Shown here: positions 21,863 to 30,230 of the stretch, piece after piece
How positions within the stretch are numbered: the stretch's first letter is position 1
How the letters are laid out: every line of letters starts with the position of its first letter
Source of the DNA: Magnetococcales bacterium DCbin4
GTDB lineage: Bacteria > Pseudomonadota > Magnetococcia > Magnetococcales > UBA8363
Assembly: GCA_002753735.1 (NCBI GenBank)
Contig: PEAN01000008.1
Coordinates: 24,991-88,990, forward strand
Length of the DNA stretch: 64,000 nucleotides
Direction: 5' to 3'
Made by a program: the position numbers and the translations under genes
Notes under the pieces: model-generated
What the model was told of the DNA's origin: nothing
Seen by the model: only the letters and a program-made list of their open reading frames with translations
The model's database searches: none

Positions 21863-24091
21863 ATGACGGATCTCCTGAAGAAATCGATCATGATGGTGCT
21901 GATTGTACCGCTTTGGACGTTCATTTCCGGCTGTGGCAGTGGCGGTGGTGGAGGCGGTGCCGACAGTAGTGGCACGACCTCCAAAATCAGCGGTACGGTC
22001 ATCGATGGTCCCGTGATTGGCGCAAGAGTCGCGCTGGTCAACAGTAATGGCAAGTCCCTGATTGCCATCAAAACCGGGACCGACGCCACCTACAGCATTT
22101 CCGTTCCAGATGGAACCACGTATCCGCTGCGCGTGAGTGTCACCGGGGGCACCGACAAGGTCACGGAAGAGGCCCCTGCGGCCATGGATTCCTTGATTCA
22201 GGACGCCAGCCAGACCACCGCCAATGTCACCCCCATGACGACGCTGATCTATCAAGCGGTGATTGCGAAGGCGGGTAATTTGGATCAGATGACCTCAACC
22301 ATGCTCGCAGATGCAAAGAAGAATGTGATCACCCAATTTGGTTTTGGCATCGATGCCGAATCCAGCACGATTGATCCCATTGCCACCCCGGTGGATTCAG
22401 GGAACGTTTCCTCCATGGTTCGTTCCTCCGAGGCCCTGGCCGAAACGGCACGGCGTGCCGTTGGCTCCGACCAAACGACCGTGGCCCAGGTACTCACACT
22501 CATGGGTGAAGATTTGGCGGATGGTTACATCGATGGCAAAAAAAATGGAGCCGATCTGGCCAATACCCTGCCGAGCGGATTTACTGCCACGACCATTGCA
22601 TCAGCGGTTGCACAACAGAAAGTGGCCGTTGGTTTGGAAGTGCTTGCCAACGACATGACCGTCACCAAATCGGACGGAACCGAACTTTCCGCCGCCACAA
22701 CCAGAACGCTGCTTTCCGAGGGGGTCAACAGGATTGTTCCAACCCTTTCTTCGAGTGCCGCATTGAGCAAAATGGATCAAATGCCGTTATCACGGAATCA
22801 GTGGACCCAAATGATGACGGACCTCGGCAATGTGATAAAAATTCAAAGTACCCTGGGAGAGAGCACCAGCACTCTGAGCGCTCTGGAATCGGAGGCCAGG
22901 AATCTGCAACCTGGTCAGCCCAGCACGGGCAAATTGAACACGACGTTGACCAGCAATGCCATCAGTGGTGTTGATACGATCACGAGCAATCTAAAAACCA
23001 GTCAATTTGCGACAACGCTGATTTCATCTGCCGCCGCTGCGGTCGGACCGCCTGGATCATTTACGATCTCAGGCGCAATTCTGGACGGACCGGTCATCGG
23101 CGCCATCATCACCATCAAGGACAGCACCGATACCACCATTCTGGGGACGACGACTTCCGGAGCAGATGCCAGATATGTGATGACCCTCCCCTCCGGGGCG
23201 AGTTTTCCGTTACATGTCAGCAGCTCGGGAGGCACCAATCAAATCTCGGGAGAGACTGCGGCATCGATGGATTCCTATGTCATCGATGCCAACCAGACGA
23301 CCGCAAATCTTTCGCCCATCACCAGTGTGATGTATCATGCCGCCCGTTCTGCTGCGGGTCGCCTGGTCAGCGTGACGGCAACGATTGCCGCACTCATAAA
23401 AACTGGAATCATCGACGAATTTGGCTTTGGTATCGATGCCCAGGACAGTACGTTTGACCCCATCACCAGTCCAATCCGTAGCGGCAATGTCGCCTCGGTC
23501 GTCAGGGCCTCGCCCGCTTTGGCAGAAACGATACGACGCGCTGCGGGTCCGGAAACGACAACCGTGAGTCAATCTTTTGCAATGCTCGGCGAAGACATGG
23601 CCGATGGCACCCTGAATGGAACCAATAACGGTGCCACCATCCTCAGTACCGCACCAACAGGATTCAACATCACCTCACTGATCACGGCAATCATGCAACA
23701 CAAAGCCATTGTCGCCGTGGAAGTGGCCAACAACAGCCTGAAAACGACCTACAGAGACGGAACACAGATCTCAGCGTCCGATGTCCTCACCGCCTTATCC
23801 AAGGCCGTCAACACCCTGGTACCCTCCGTCACAACCAGCAATGCCACGACAACCATGGCGGCGCTTCTTGTCAGTACCCGTCAAAACCTACAGATAACCG
23901 AAGATATCACCGAGGCATTGAAAGAACAATCGACCCGAGGTGTCAGTACCACCAATCTGACCGCCCTCCAAACAGCCGCCGCCAGTCTGCAATCGGCTCA
24001 AACGGGTGCGGGTGTGGTCAGCACTTCGGTGATCGATGCCGCAGCCGTTACCGCCACATCATTGACCAACAGCATCAGGAATGGCACGTGA
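21863..24091 (+). CDS. lipoprotein with two tandem homologous halves (function unknown)
   Basis: Lipobox FISGCGSGGGGGG. ISGTVIDGPVIGARVALV...FGFGIDAESSTIDPIATPVDSGNVSSMVR matches ISGAILDGPVIGAIITIK...FGFGIDAQDSTFDPITSPIRSGNVASVVR. Confidence 0.75.
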   Translation: MTDLLKKSIMMVLIVPLWTFISGCGSGGGGGGADSSGTTSKISGTVIDGPVIGARVALVNSNGKSLIAIKTGTDATYSISVPDGTTYPLRVSVTGGTDKVTEEAPAAMDSLIQDASQTTANVTPMTTLIYQAVIAKAGNLDQMTSTMLADAKKNVITQFGFGIDAESSTIDPIATPVDSGNVSSMVRSSEALAETARRAVGSDQTTVAQVLTLMGEDLADGYIDGKKNGADLANTLPSGFTATTIASAVAQQKVAVGLEVLANDMTVTKSDGTELSAATTRTLLSEGVNRIVPTLSSSAALSKMDQMPLSRNQWTQMMTDLGNVIKIQSTLGESTSTLSALESEARNLQPGQPSTGKLNTTLTSNAISGVDTITSNLKTSQFATTLISSAAAAVGPPGSFTISGAILDGPVIGAIITIKDSTDTTILGTTTSGADARYVMTLPSGASFPLHVSSSGGTNQISGETAASMDSYVIDANQTTANLSPITSVMYHAARSAAGRLVSVTATIAALIKTGIIDEFGFGIDAQDSTFDPITSPIRSGNVASVVRASPALAETIRRAAGPETTTVSQSFAMLGEDMADGTLNGTNNGATILSTAPTGFNITSLITAIMQHKAIVAVEVANNSLKTTYRDGTQISASDVLTALSKAVNTLVPSVTTSNATTTMAALLVSTRQNLQITEDITEALKEQSTRGVSTTNLTALQTAAASLQSAQTGAGVVSTSVIDAAAVTATSLTNSIRNGT

Positions 24092-24294
24092 CCCGACCAA
24101 GGTCACCAGATAGAGTTGTGGAGCGAACCGAACTGGTATCGAACCACTCTCTGTTGGAAAATCAGGAAAGAGTCAGGAAACGGAGAAATTTTTCAGGAAA
24201 ATTCTGGTAGGCGAGTATTGAAAGTTTCGGCAAAGCCGGATGTGAGACAAGAAAATTTTTCTTTAGCCGATCTTTCGCGATTCGCGATAAATCC

Positions 24295-24350
24295 GGTGAC
24301 ACCATACTCTTTTATCTCATGGCTATAAATTAAATAGGTATGGTGTCCCC
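24295..24350. repeat. imperfect inverted repeat GGTGACACCATAC/GTATGGTGTCCCC
   Basis: 12 of 13 positions complementary across a ~30 nt loop, directly upstream of the CZB gene. Confidence 0.65.
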
Positions 24351-24419
24351 TGATTTCTCTTCGGAATTGAGATTGTGGTAGGGAAATGGATATACTGTCC
24401 CGGAATTGCCGGAATTGCT

Positions 24420-24483
24420 CGGGAAGAATGGGGTCTGCGGGTATTGGACGCCCAATCCCTGGATGCGGTCTTTGCCGATAACC
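24420..24483 (+). pseudogene. short C-terminal fragment of an Rpn/DUF4351-type protein
   Basis: REEWGLRVLDAQSLDAVFADN versus EEWSLRIFDAQSLDEVFSDKT at the C-terminus of the Rpn gene at 28.4-29.4 kb. Confidence 0.65.
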
Positions 24484-24518
24484 TGACTGGATTTCAATGG
24501 ACTGAAAGGCTTGGAACC

Positions 24519-25361
24519 ATGATCAACACCCGATTGGATGTCAACATTGCCCGTTTAAGCCATCTGAAATGGGAACTTGAACTGGAAGCGACCGCCAGTG
24601 GGATGGGGCAAACCCAACGGATCCCCGGTCACCAGGATTGCGAACTGGGGAGGTGGTTGCACAGTCGCGGACAACGGCAGATCGAAAACCGGGCACTGTT
24701 GGATCAACTCATGGATTGGCACCGACAGTTCCACCATGCTGGAGAACGCATTGCCACCCATGCCCAAACCCATCGGGATATGACCCCCCAAAGGGTGAAA
24801 CTCATCGATGAACCGTTGGTACAGTTGCGCCTGGCCAGCCGCAAGATCGTCTCCCTGCTGACGCAGGCGGAACTCGATCATTACGGCAACGAATTCAAAA
24901 CCCCGAATTCGAATCAACCCATTGCAGGATTCCTCAAACGTCTGTTCCATGGACCGCACACCGCCGACCCGGAAGCGGCAGGCATTCTGGAAATCAATCA
25001 TGCCCGCCTCGTCCATTTGCGCTGGGCCAATCATCTGCCCGACACCTTTCGCAACCGTGGCCGGGATGTCTCCCTGGAACCCCCGGAGTTGTGCGCCTTG
25101 GGGGTGTGGATCCACGGCACGGGACTCAAACGTTTCAGTCAGCTCCCCGAGCTGTCCCTGTGTGATCAGGCCCACCAATCCTTTCATGCACGCGCCCTGG
25201 ACATCCTGCGTAACCTGCGCAAACACCGCGATCAACACGCCGACCGCGCCTACGCCGATGTCCTGAACTCAAGCCAGGAGATCATCTATCTGCTCAGTGT
25301 CATCGAATACCAACTGCTGGGAGATGCCGCCATCCACCGTTCCACCTCCCTCATCGACTGA
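24519..25361 (+). CDS. stand-alone tandem CZB (chemoreceptor zinc-binding) domain protein
   Basis: Two CZB signatures with H, C, H, H: LSHLKWELEL...HQDCELGRWLHS...WHRQFHHAGERI and LVHLRWANHL...PPELCALGVWIHG...AHQSFHARALDI. Start reassigned to MINTRLDV. Confidence 0.75.
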   Translation: MINTRLDVNIARLSHLKWELELEATASGMGQTQRIPGHQDCELGRWLHSRGQRQIENRALLDQLMDWHRQFHHAGERIATHAQTHRDMTPQRVKLIDEPLVQLRLASRKIVSLLTQAELDHYGNEFKTPNSNQPIAGFLKRLFHGPHTADPEAAGILEINHARLVHLRWANHLPDTFRNRGRDVSLEPPELCALGVWIHGTGLKRFSQLPELSLCDQAHQSFHARALDILRNLRKHRDQHADRAYADVLNSSQEIIYLLSVIEYQLLGDAAIHRSTSLID

Positions 25362-25480
25362 ATGGCACCATTCGAACAATTTCCGGTTAATGAAACATAT
25401 AAAAACATCTAATATCAATTAAATAGAAAAAACACCCCAAAAGAACAGACTGGATCCGGCCATCCTCTGTCAAACATGGG

Positions 25481-25557
25481 TTAACGGGGGACTAAACTGA
25501 TTTCCAGTCGCATGCCAACGGCCTGGGCATAACGTTCCAGGCTCTTGATGGAAGGTT
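25481..25557 (-). pseudogene. C-terminal remnant of an XRE-family (HigA-like) antitoxin
   Basis: Minus-strand reading KPSIKSLERYAQAVGMRLEISLVPR*; the N-terminal HTH is missing. Confidence 0.55.
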
Positions 25558-25561
25558 TGTG

Positions 25562-25730
25562 ACCTGTCCCTCCTCAAAACCTCATCCGTCCATAAAATTG
25601 GGCAAAACCGGCTGCCGTGCTGGGCACGGATGAGGAATTCGGCGACTGAAAATGCCGTGGAAGGGGATGGGTAACGGACGGTTGATCAGGATGGCGCTGG
25701 AAGGGGCCCTACCTGGCAACAGGAATCCAA
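25562..25730 (+). repeat. dispersed repeat, copy D (long form)
   Basis: TGTCCCTCCTCAAAACCTCATCCGTCC...GGCAAAACCGGCT...GGGTAACGGACGGTTGATCA collinear with the minus strand of 30065-30225. Confidence 0.6.
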
Positions 25731-25999
25731 CCAATGCACTGGAAAGTTGGTGGAAGGTGGCTTGCGGATGTGCTGTCGTGATGGATAATCATCAATGGAG
25801 ATCCGCGAATACGGATGGCAGAAAGATTTTGGACGTACAGGCTCTCATAGCTGGCTGATGGGTCGTTGGCAAAGGCAGGCGTTACAGTAACCGTTACGAT
25901 CTCCGCACCGACTGGTTTGTCCGAGGATCTTGGTAAAACTTCAGCCAATAACCCAGAAAAGTTCCTGATTTTGGACGAGAGTCCGTTACCAATAGGGAT

Positions 26000-26188
26000 G
26001 CTTCCAAACCCAGCCAACTGATTCTTGAAGAAAACGCTCCAAGTCAAATATCCCCGCCCCGGGAAGAATCGGGCGAGGTAGCGAGACACAGTTGCCTCAC
26101 TCACCTGGTATCCGAGTTTCAGCAACTCGCCATGGGTTCGAGGTGCGCCCCAAAGGAAGTTCTCGAAGGCCATCCGTTTTATAAGATC
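26000..26188 (-). pseudogene. middle fragment of an integrase-core (DDE) transposase, split by the adjacent IS3-like element
   Basis: PDLIKRMAFENFLWGAPRTHGELLKLGYQVSEATVSRYLARFFPGRGYLTWSVFFKNQLAGFGS, matching the DLIRRMSRENPLWGAPRIHGELLKLGI type. Confidence 0.8.
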
Positions 26189-26222
26189 CGGAATGTGTCA
26201 ATGAAAATGAGACACTTTCTGT

Positions 26223-27488
26223 TCAGAAATTAATGTAGCACCCAGAATTCATTAACTCCTGTTTCCGCCCTTCGGGCGGGAGTTTTTCAGGCATGGCAGG
26301 ATCTATCATCCGGTTTCCCTTGATGTTCCGTGGATTTGCGGGTGCGGAAGCGTCTCTTCCCCACCCTGTCTCACCGTCTTGATGAGTCCTGACCAGGATA
26401 TCCCTTGGTCGATTGTTCTCCAGCAGTGCCGCCTCCGTTTCTCCTGGCGTCGTCGATTGTACGCTGGTTCCGCCAGTCAGCTCCATGGAGCGGTCTTCAG
26501 TCTTGTCAGGCTGGTTGATCCACACTTCCTTTGGCGGTAACTTTGCCACCGGGCACCGGCCCTTGAACCGGTTTGGGTGTGCCTCGTACGCCGCCGCCAA
26601 TACCTTTGAACGAGCATCCACGATCCGTTCAGCCTGTCCATGGTGGAGGGCGTCGGGCGTGCGCATGGCGATTCCAGAATGACGGTGTTCCAAGTTGTAC
26701 CATTTGAAAAAGGATCGGCAGAATGTCCGGGCATCCTCAAGGGACCCAAAACGTTGTGGGAATTCGGGCGGGTATTTGAGCGTCCTGAACTGGGATTCCG
26801 AGTACGGATTATCATCGGAAACCTTTGGTCTGCCGTGGCTTTTGGTAACTCCAAGATCCGCCATGAGATCCGCTACCAGTTTTGACTTCATGCTGGCCCC
26901 TCGATCTGAATGAATCGTGAGTTGGCCCGAGACGACACCTTCCTTGATGCAGGTCTCCTCAATCAGCAGCTTGGCCAGATCCCCAGTTTCAATGGCCGCC
27001 ACGAGCCAGCCAACAACATACCGGCTGTAAATATCAAGAATCACATACAATTGATAGTATGTTCCTTTTTCTGGACCCTTTAGCTTCGTAATGTCCCACG
27101 ACCACACTTGGTTGGGTCCCTTGGCCACCAGTTCCGGTTTTGTGTATCGCGGGTGTCGGCATTGATTCCGCCGTTCACGAATTTCGTCCTCCTCCTCCAG
27201 GATCCGGTACATGGTCCGCGTTGAGCAATGATACACCCCCTCGTCAAGTAACGTGGCAACAATCTCCTGGGGAGTTCTGTCCATGAATCTCTCGGAATGG
27301 AGCACATCCAGGACAGCCTGACGTTCCTCATCCTTCAAGGACAATGGGGGCTTGCAACGTGCGACGTTGGCCACCTTCGAAAGGGTGCTTCCACGTCGCC
27401 GACGGTAAAAACTGGCTCTGCTGACTCCAAATGCGGCACAAGCTGGTTCCACTCCTACATGAGGAGCCAGTTCGGTAGCACCAATCAT
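26223..27488 (-). CDS. IS3-family transposase OrfB (integrase core)
   Basis: MIGATELAPHVGVEPACAAFGVSRASFYRRRRG...NQVWSWDITKLKGPEKGTYYQLYVILDIYSRYVVGW...TIHSDRGASMKS...DNPYSESQFRTLKY: DDE integrase core. Confidence 0.92.
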   Translation of the reverse strand: MIGATELAPHVGVEPACAAFGVSRASFYRRRRGSTLSKVANVARCKPPLSLKDEERQAVLDVLHSERFMDRTPQEIVATLLDEGVYHCSTRTMYRILEEEDEIRERRNQCRHPRYTKPELVAKGPNQVWSWDITKLKGPEKGTYYQLYVILDIYSRYVVGWLVAAIETGDLAKLLIEETCIKEGVVSGQLTIHSDRGASMKSKLVADLMADLGVTKSHGRPKVSDDNPYSESQFRTLKYPPEFPQRFGSLEDARTFCRSFFKWYNLEHRHSGIAMRTPDALHHGQAERIVDARSKVLAAAYEAHPNRFKGRCPVAKLPPKEVWINQPDKTEDRSMELTGGTSVQSTTPGETEAALLENNRPRDILVRTHQDGETGWGRDASAPANPRNIKGNRMIDPAMPEKLPPEGRKQELMNSGCYINF

Positions 27489-27531
27489 GGCTTGCTCCTT
27501 TTGCTGCCGGTTTCCATGGGTGGAACTCCCA

Positions 27532-27970
27532 TCAACGCAGAATTTTTTTTTGCACGTCAATGATCGCCATGGCCTTGTGCAGCTCCTGCCGGAGTTGGGC
27601 ATTCTCACTCTCCAGTTGAGCCACCTTTTCTGAAAGCGGATTGACTGGTTTGATCTTCCTGCCGCGTTTCTGAGGGGATAAACCGGCCAACTGGCCTTCC
27701 GCCCTTTGCTGACGCCAACTGGTCAGGTTGGAGTAATACAGCCCTTCTCTTCTCAAGCAGGGCTCCCAATTCATCAGGATTCACGCACCGATCGGATTCT
27801 TCCAAGATTCCAAGCTTATATGCTGCCGAGAACCTCCTGCGATGGGGTCTTTCCAGAACCTCTGGATCCGGCTTGGCTTCGATAACATTGGCCACTTCGG
27901 ATGTTCCAGGCACCCCGGTTTTTGATTGTTCTTCGGCTTGGCCTTTACGTTTGACTTGGATCATACCCAT
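27532..27970 (-). pseudogene. IS3-family OrfA (HTH + leucine zipper), frameshifted
   Basis: RRRFSAAYKLGILEESDRCVNPDELGALL runs into the wrong frame near 27750; the continuation LRREGLYYSNLTSWRQQRAEGQLAGLSPQKRGRK...VQKKI is in another frame. Confidence 0.75.
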
Positions 27971-28046
27971 TGGCTCAACACCTCCTCCGCCCTACTCTAA
28001 TTTATCGGGGGGTTGGTGTCTCACTTTTCATTGGCACAGAGGGATC

Positions 28047-28365
28047 TCGAATTTCTTTCTCCACCGGTGGTCGGCCACCACGGTTCTTTCGATATTTGCC
28101 AGAGACCAAGACGCGCCAACCCAGCCGGTTCTACCGTTTCACGGTTTCTGGTTGAATGATCTTCAAGCCCGCCTCCCAGTTTGACCAGAGGCGGGAGATG
28201 AGTATCCAGAGGAACCGGTCGAAAGGGCTGAACTTAAGGGTGTTTTCCTGACCGTTGGAGGACCATGACCTGATGGCGCAGGGCCAAGGCCTCCATTTGA
28301 AGGTCAGAACGGGCTCGGCATGCCGTTTGGAAGGTGTTCAGACAGGATTTCAACTTGTTTATCAT
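28047..28365 (-). pseudogene. N-terminal fragment of the transposase interrupted by the IS; also frameshifted and with an in-frame TAG
   Basis: MINKLKSCLNTFQTACRARSDLQMEALALRHQVMVLQRSGK / (frameshift) LKFSPFDRFLWILISRLWSNWEAGLKIIQPETVKR*NRLGWRVLVSGKYRKNRGGRPPVEKEIRD. Confidence 0.75.
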
Positions 28366-28395
28366 GGCAAAAAGACTATCATGAATCCTCGATAG

Positions 28396-29418
28396 ATGCT
28401 CAACTTTTTGAAGTTGAAGGTTGGTCAGATTTTGCGGAGGACCAATAAAGTGAAACAACGGCAGTTGGTCAGCTTCGACTGGGCCTTGAAACGCTTGCTG
28501 CGCAGCAAGGCCAATTTCGAAATCCTGGAAGGGTTCCTCTCCGAACTTCTTCGCGAGGATGTGCGCATCGTTGAAATCTTGGAGAGCGAAAGTAATAAGG
28601 AGACCCGCAACGATAAATTCAACCGTGTCGATCTCAAGATCAAAAACACCCGGGATGAAATGATTATCGTTGAGCTGCAATATGAGCGAGAGTGGGACTA
28701 TCTGCAGCGGTTACTCTTCAGCACTGCCAAGGCCATCACCGAACACATGACGGAAGGTAGGCCTTACGCCAGTGTTGTCAAGGTCATCACCATCAGCATT
28801 CTCTATTTTGATCTGGGGCGTGGCAGCGATTATGTCTATGTGGGCAATACCTCTTTCAGGGGGTTGCACACCCATGAAGAACTGGCCTTGGACGAGGGAC
28901 AAAAGGCTTTGTTTCGACGCCCTTCGGTAGCCGCTATTTTTCCAGAGCATTACTTGATCAAAGTGAGAAATTTCGATGATGTCGCCCGCGATACCTTGGA
29001 CGAGTGGGTCTATTTTCTGAAAAATTCTGATATCCGTGATAATTTCACAGCACGTGGCCTAAAAGAGGCCAAAGAAAAGCTCGATGTTCTGCAATTGCCA
29101 GAGACAGAGCGTAAGGCTTATGAACGCTATCAGGAAGATCTGCACGACCAGGCAAGCTTTGTACTCTCCACCTATGGTGCTGGTAAATGGGAAGGACGAC
29201 AGGAAGGACGACAGGAAGGTGAGCGGATTGGCGAACAGAGAGGCGAACAAAAAGGTGAGGCTAAAGTTCTGACGCGCCTGTTGCAACGCCGCTTCGGCAA
29301 CCTGCCCGACTGGGCCAGCGAAAAGATCGCCAAAGCGGACCTGTCATCATTGGAGGAGTGGAGCCTCCGCATCTTTGATGCCCAGTCACTGGATGAGGTT
29401 TTTTCAGACAAGACGTAA
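28396..29418 (+). CDS. Rpn-family recombination-promoting nuclease / PD-(D/E)XK transposase with DUF4351-like C-terminus (start may be GTG at 28450)
   Basis: QLVSFDWALKRLLRSKANFEILEGFLSELL...DLKIKNTRDEMIIVELQYEREWDYLQRLLFSTAKAI...; Gly/Glu/Arg-rich hinge; RLLQRRFGNLPDWASEKIAKADLSSLEEWSLRIFDAQSLDEVF. Confidence 0.85.
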   Translation: MLNFLKLKVGQILRRTNKVKQRQLVSFDWALKRLLRSKANFEILEGFLSELLREDVRIVEILESESNKETRNDKFNRVDLKIKNTRDEMIIVELQYEREWDYLQRLLFSTAKAITEHMTEGRPYASVVKVITISILYFDLGRGSDYVYVGNTSFRGLHTHEELALDEGQKALFRRPSVAAIFPEHYLIKVRNFDDVARDTLDEWVYFLKNSDIRDNFTARGLKEAKEKLDVLQLPETERKAYERYQEDLHDQASFVLSTYGAGKWEGRQEGRQEGERIGEQRGEQKGEAKVLTRLLQRRFGNLPDWASEKIAKADLSSLEEWSLRIFDAQSLDEVFSDKT

Positions 29419-29499
29419 TTGCCGTGGCGCCTGGAATTTCACATAAACGGTCGGAGGTTTCGGAAAAAATGGATCACTCGGGCGAAATGCAGAAAAACT

Positions 29500-29669
29500 G
29501 AGCTGATCTCGGCGTAGACGATTCCTCCCCGATAATGAATAATTCAGTTTCGCCAATGTCTTTCCGATATTTCGACCGGAAGCCGCTCACGCAGCAGATA
29601 TGCCGCCCTTTCTGAATCCGAGAGGAGGATCTTCAGAAAATGGTCGTAAGGGTGGGCAATCTTGCTCAT
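29500..29669 (-). pseudogene. N-terminal remnant of another Rpn-type transposase
   Basis: MSKIAHPYDHFLKILLSDSERAAYLLRERLPVEI then frame loss; a further frame reads LAKLNYSLSGRNRLRRDQLSFSA. Confidence 0.55.
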
Positions 29670-29994
29670 AAAAACGTACCAGATATATGCGACCTCACCA
29701 CAATTCACGCACCCACTTGGGCCTGAAAAAGGATTGCCCTGAACATCGGCCAATCCCGACGAGAGATTCAGGAAAGATTGTCACCATTTTGCACCTGGGC
29801 GGCTTGCATCACCAGTATCTGCGAAAAACGGCCTGAATTCGTTTCAATTTTGATTTTCAAAGAACCGATCGGGAGAAGGTGGTTCCGACGGCCATTGTCT
29901 GAAATCCGAGATTTTGGCGTAGGGCCACGCGTAAACAGTTCCTCCACACTCCGATTGTCCGGAATTTCACCATTCACGTCCACTGAAAATTTTC

Positions 29995-30050
29995 AAAATT
30001 GGCCTCTATTGCGTCCAGAATCTGGCCGGATGGACCAATCGGGAGGGACA
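29995..30050 (-). repeat. dispersed repeat, copy B
   Basis: AAAATTGGCCTCTATTGCGTCCAGAATCTGGCCGGATGGACCAATCGGGAGGGACA, about 50/56 identical to copy A. Confidence 0.7.
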
Positions 30051-30064
30051 GGGATCGTGTCGCC

Positions 30065-30225
30065 AAAAACAGACTCGTTCCGCAGTTTTCTTGATCAACC
30101 GTCTGTTACCCACGCCCTCCCCAGGGCTTTTTTCAACCGTTGGACGCTTCTTCCGTACTCAGCCCAGAAGCCGGTTTTGCCTTTTTCATGGCCGGATGGA
30201 GTTTTGAGGAGGGACAGGAACCTAT
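30065..30225 (-). repeat. dispersed repeat, copy C (long form)
   Basis: Minus strand CCTGTCCCTCCTCAAAACTCCATCCGGCCATGAAAAAGGCAAAACCGGCT...GGGTAACAGACGGTTGATCA, collinear with copy D. Confidence 0.6.
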
Positions 30226-30230
30226 TTTTT

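Larger units (their letters stand above)
26189..28042 (-). mobile_element. IS3-family-like insertion sequence with imperfect terminal inverted repeats and GATC flanks
   Basis: Left CGGAATGTGTCAATGAAAATGAGACAC; right (reverse complement) CCTCTGTGCCAATGAAAAGTGAGACAC; GATC at 26185-26188 and 28043-28046; contains orfA/orfB. Confidence 0.82.

Noticed and set aside
25709-25995. Continuation of the 154-aa minus-strand ORF past the transposase match as a real C-terminus
   Set aside because: After NQLAGFGS the sequence no longer resembles the integrase family; probably chance open frame in remnant DNA.
29190-29260. Short GAAGGACGACAG tandem repeat as a possible CRISPR or VNTR
   Set aside because: It encodes the in-frame EGRQEGRQEGERIGEQRGEQKGE hinge typical of Rpn-type proteins; only two near-identical units, no spacers.
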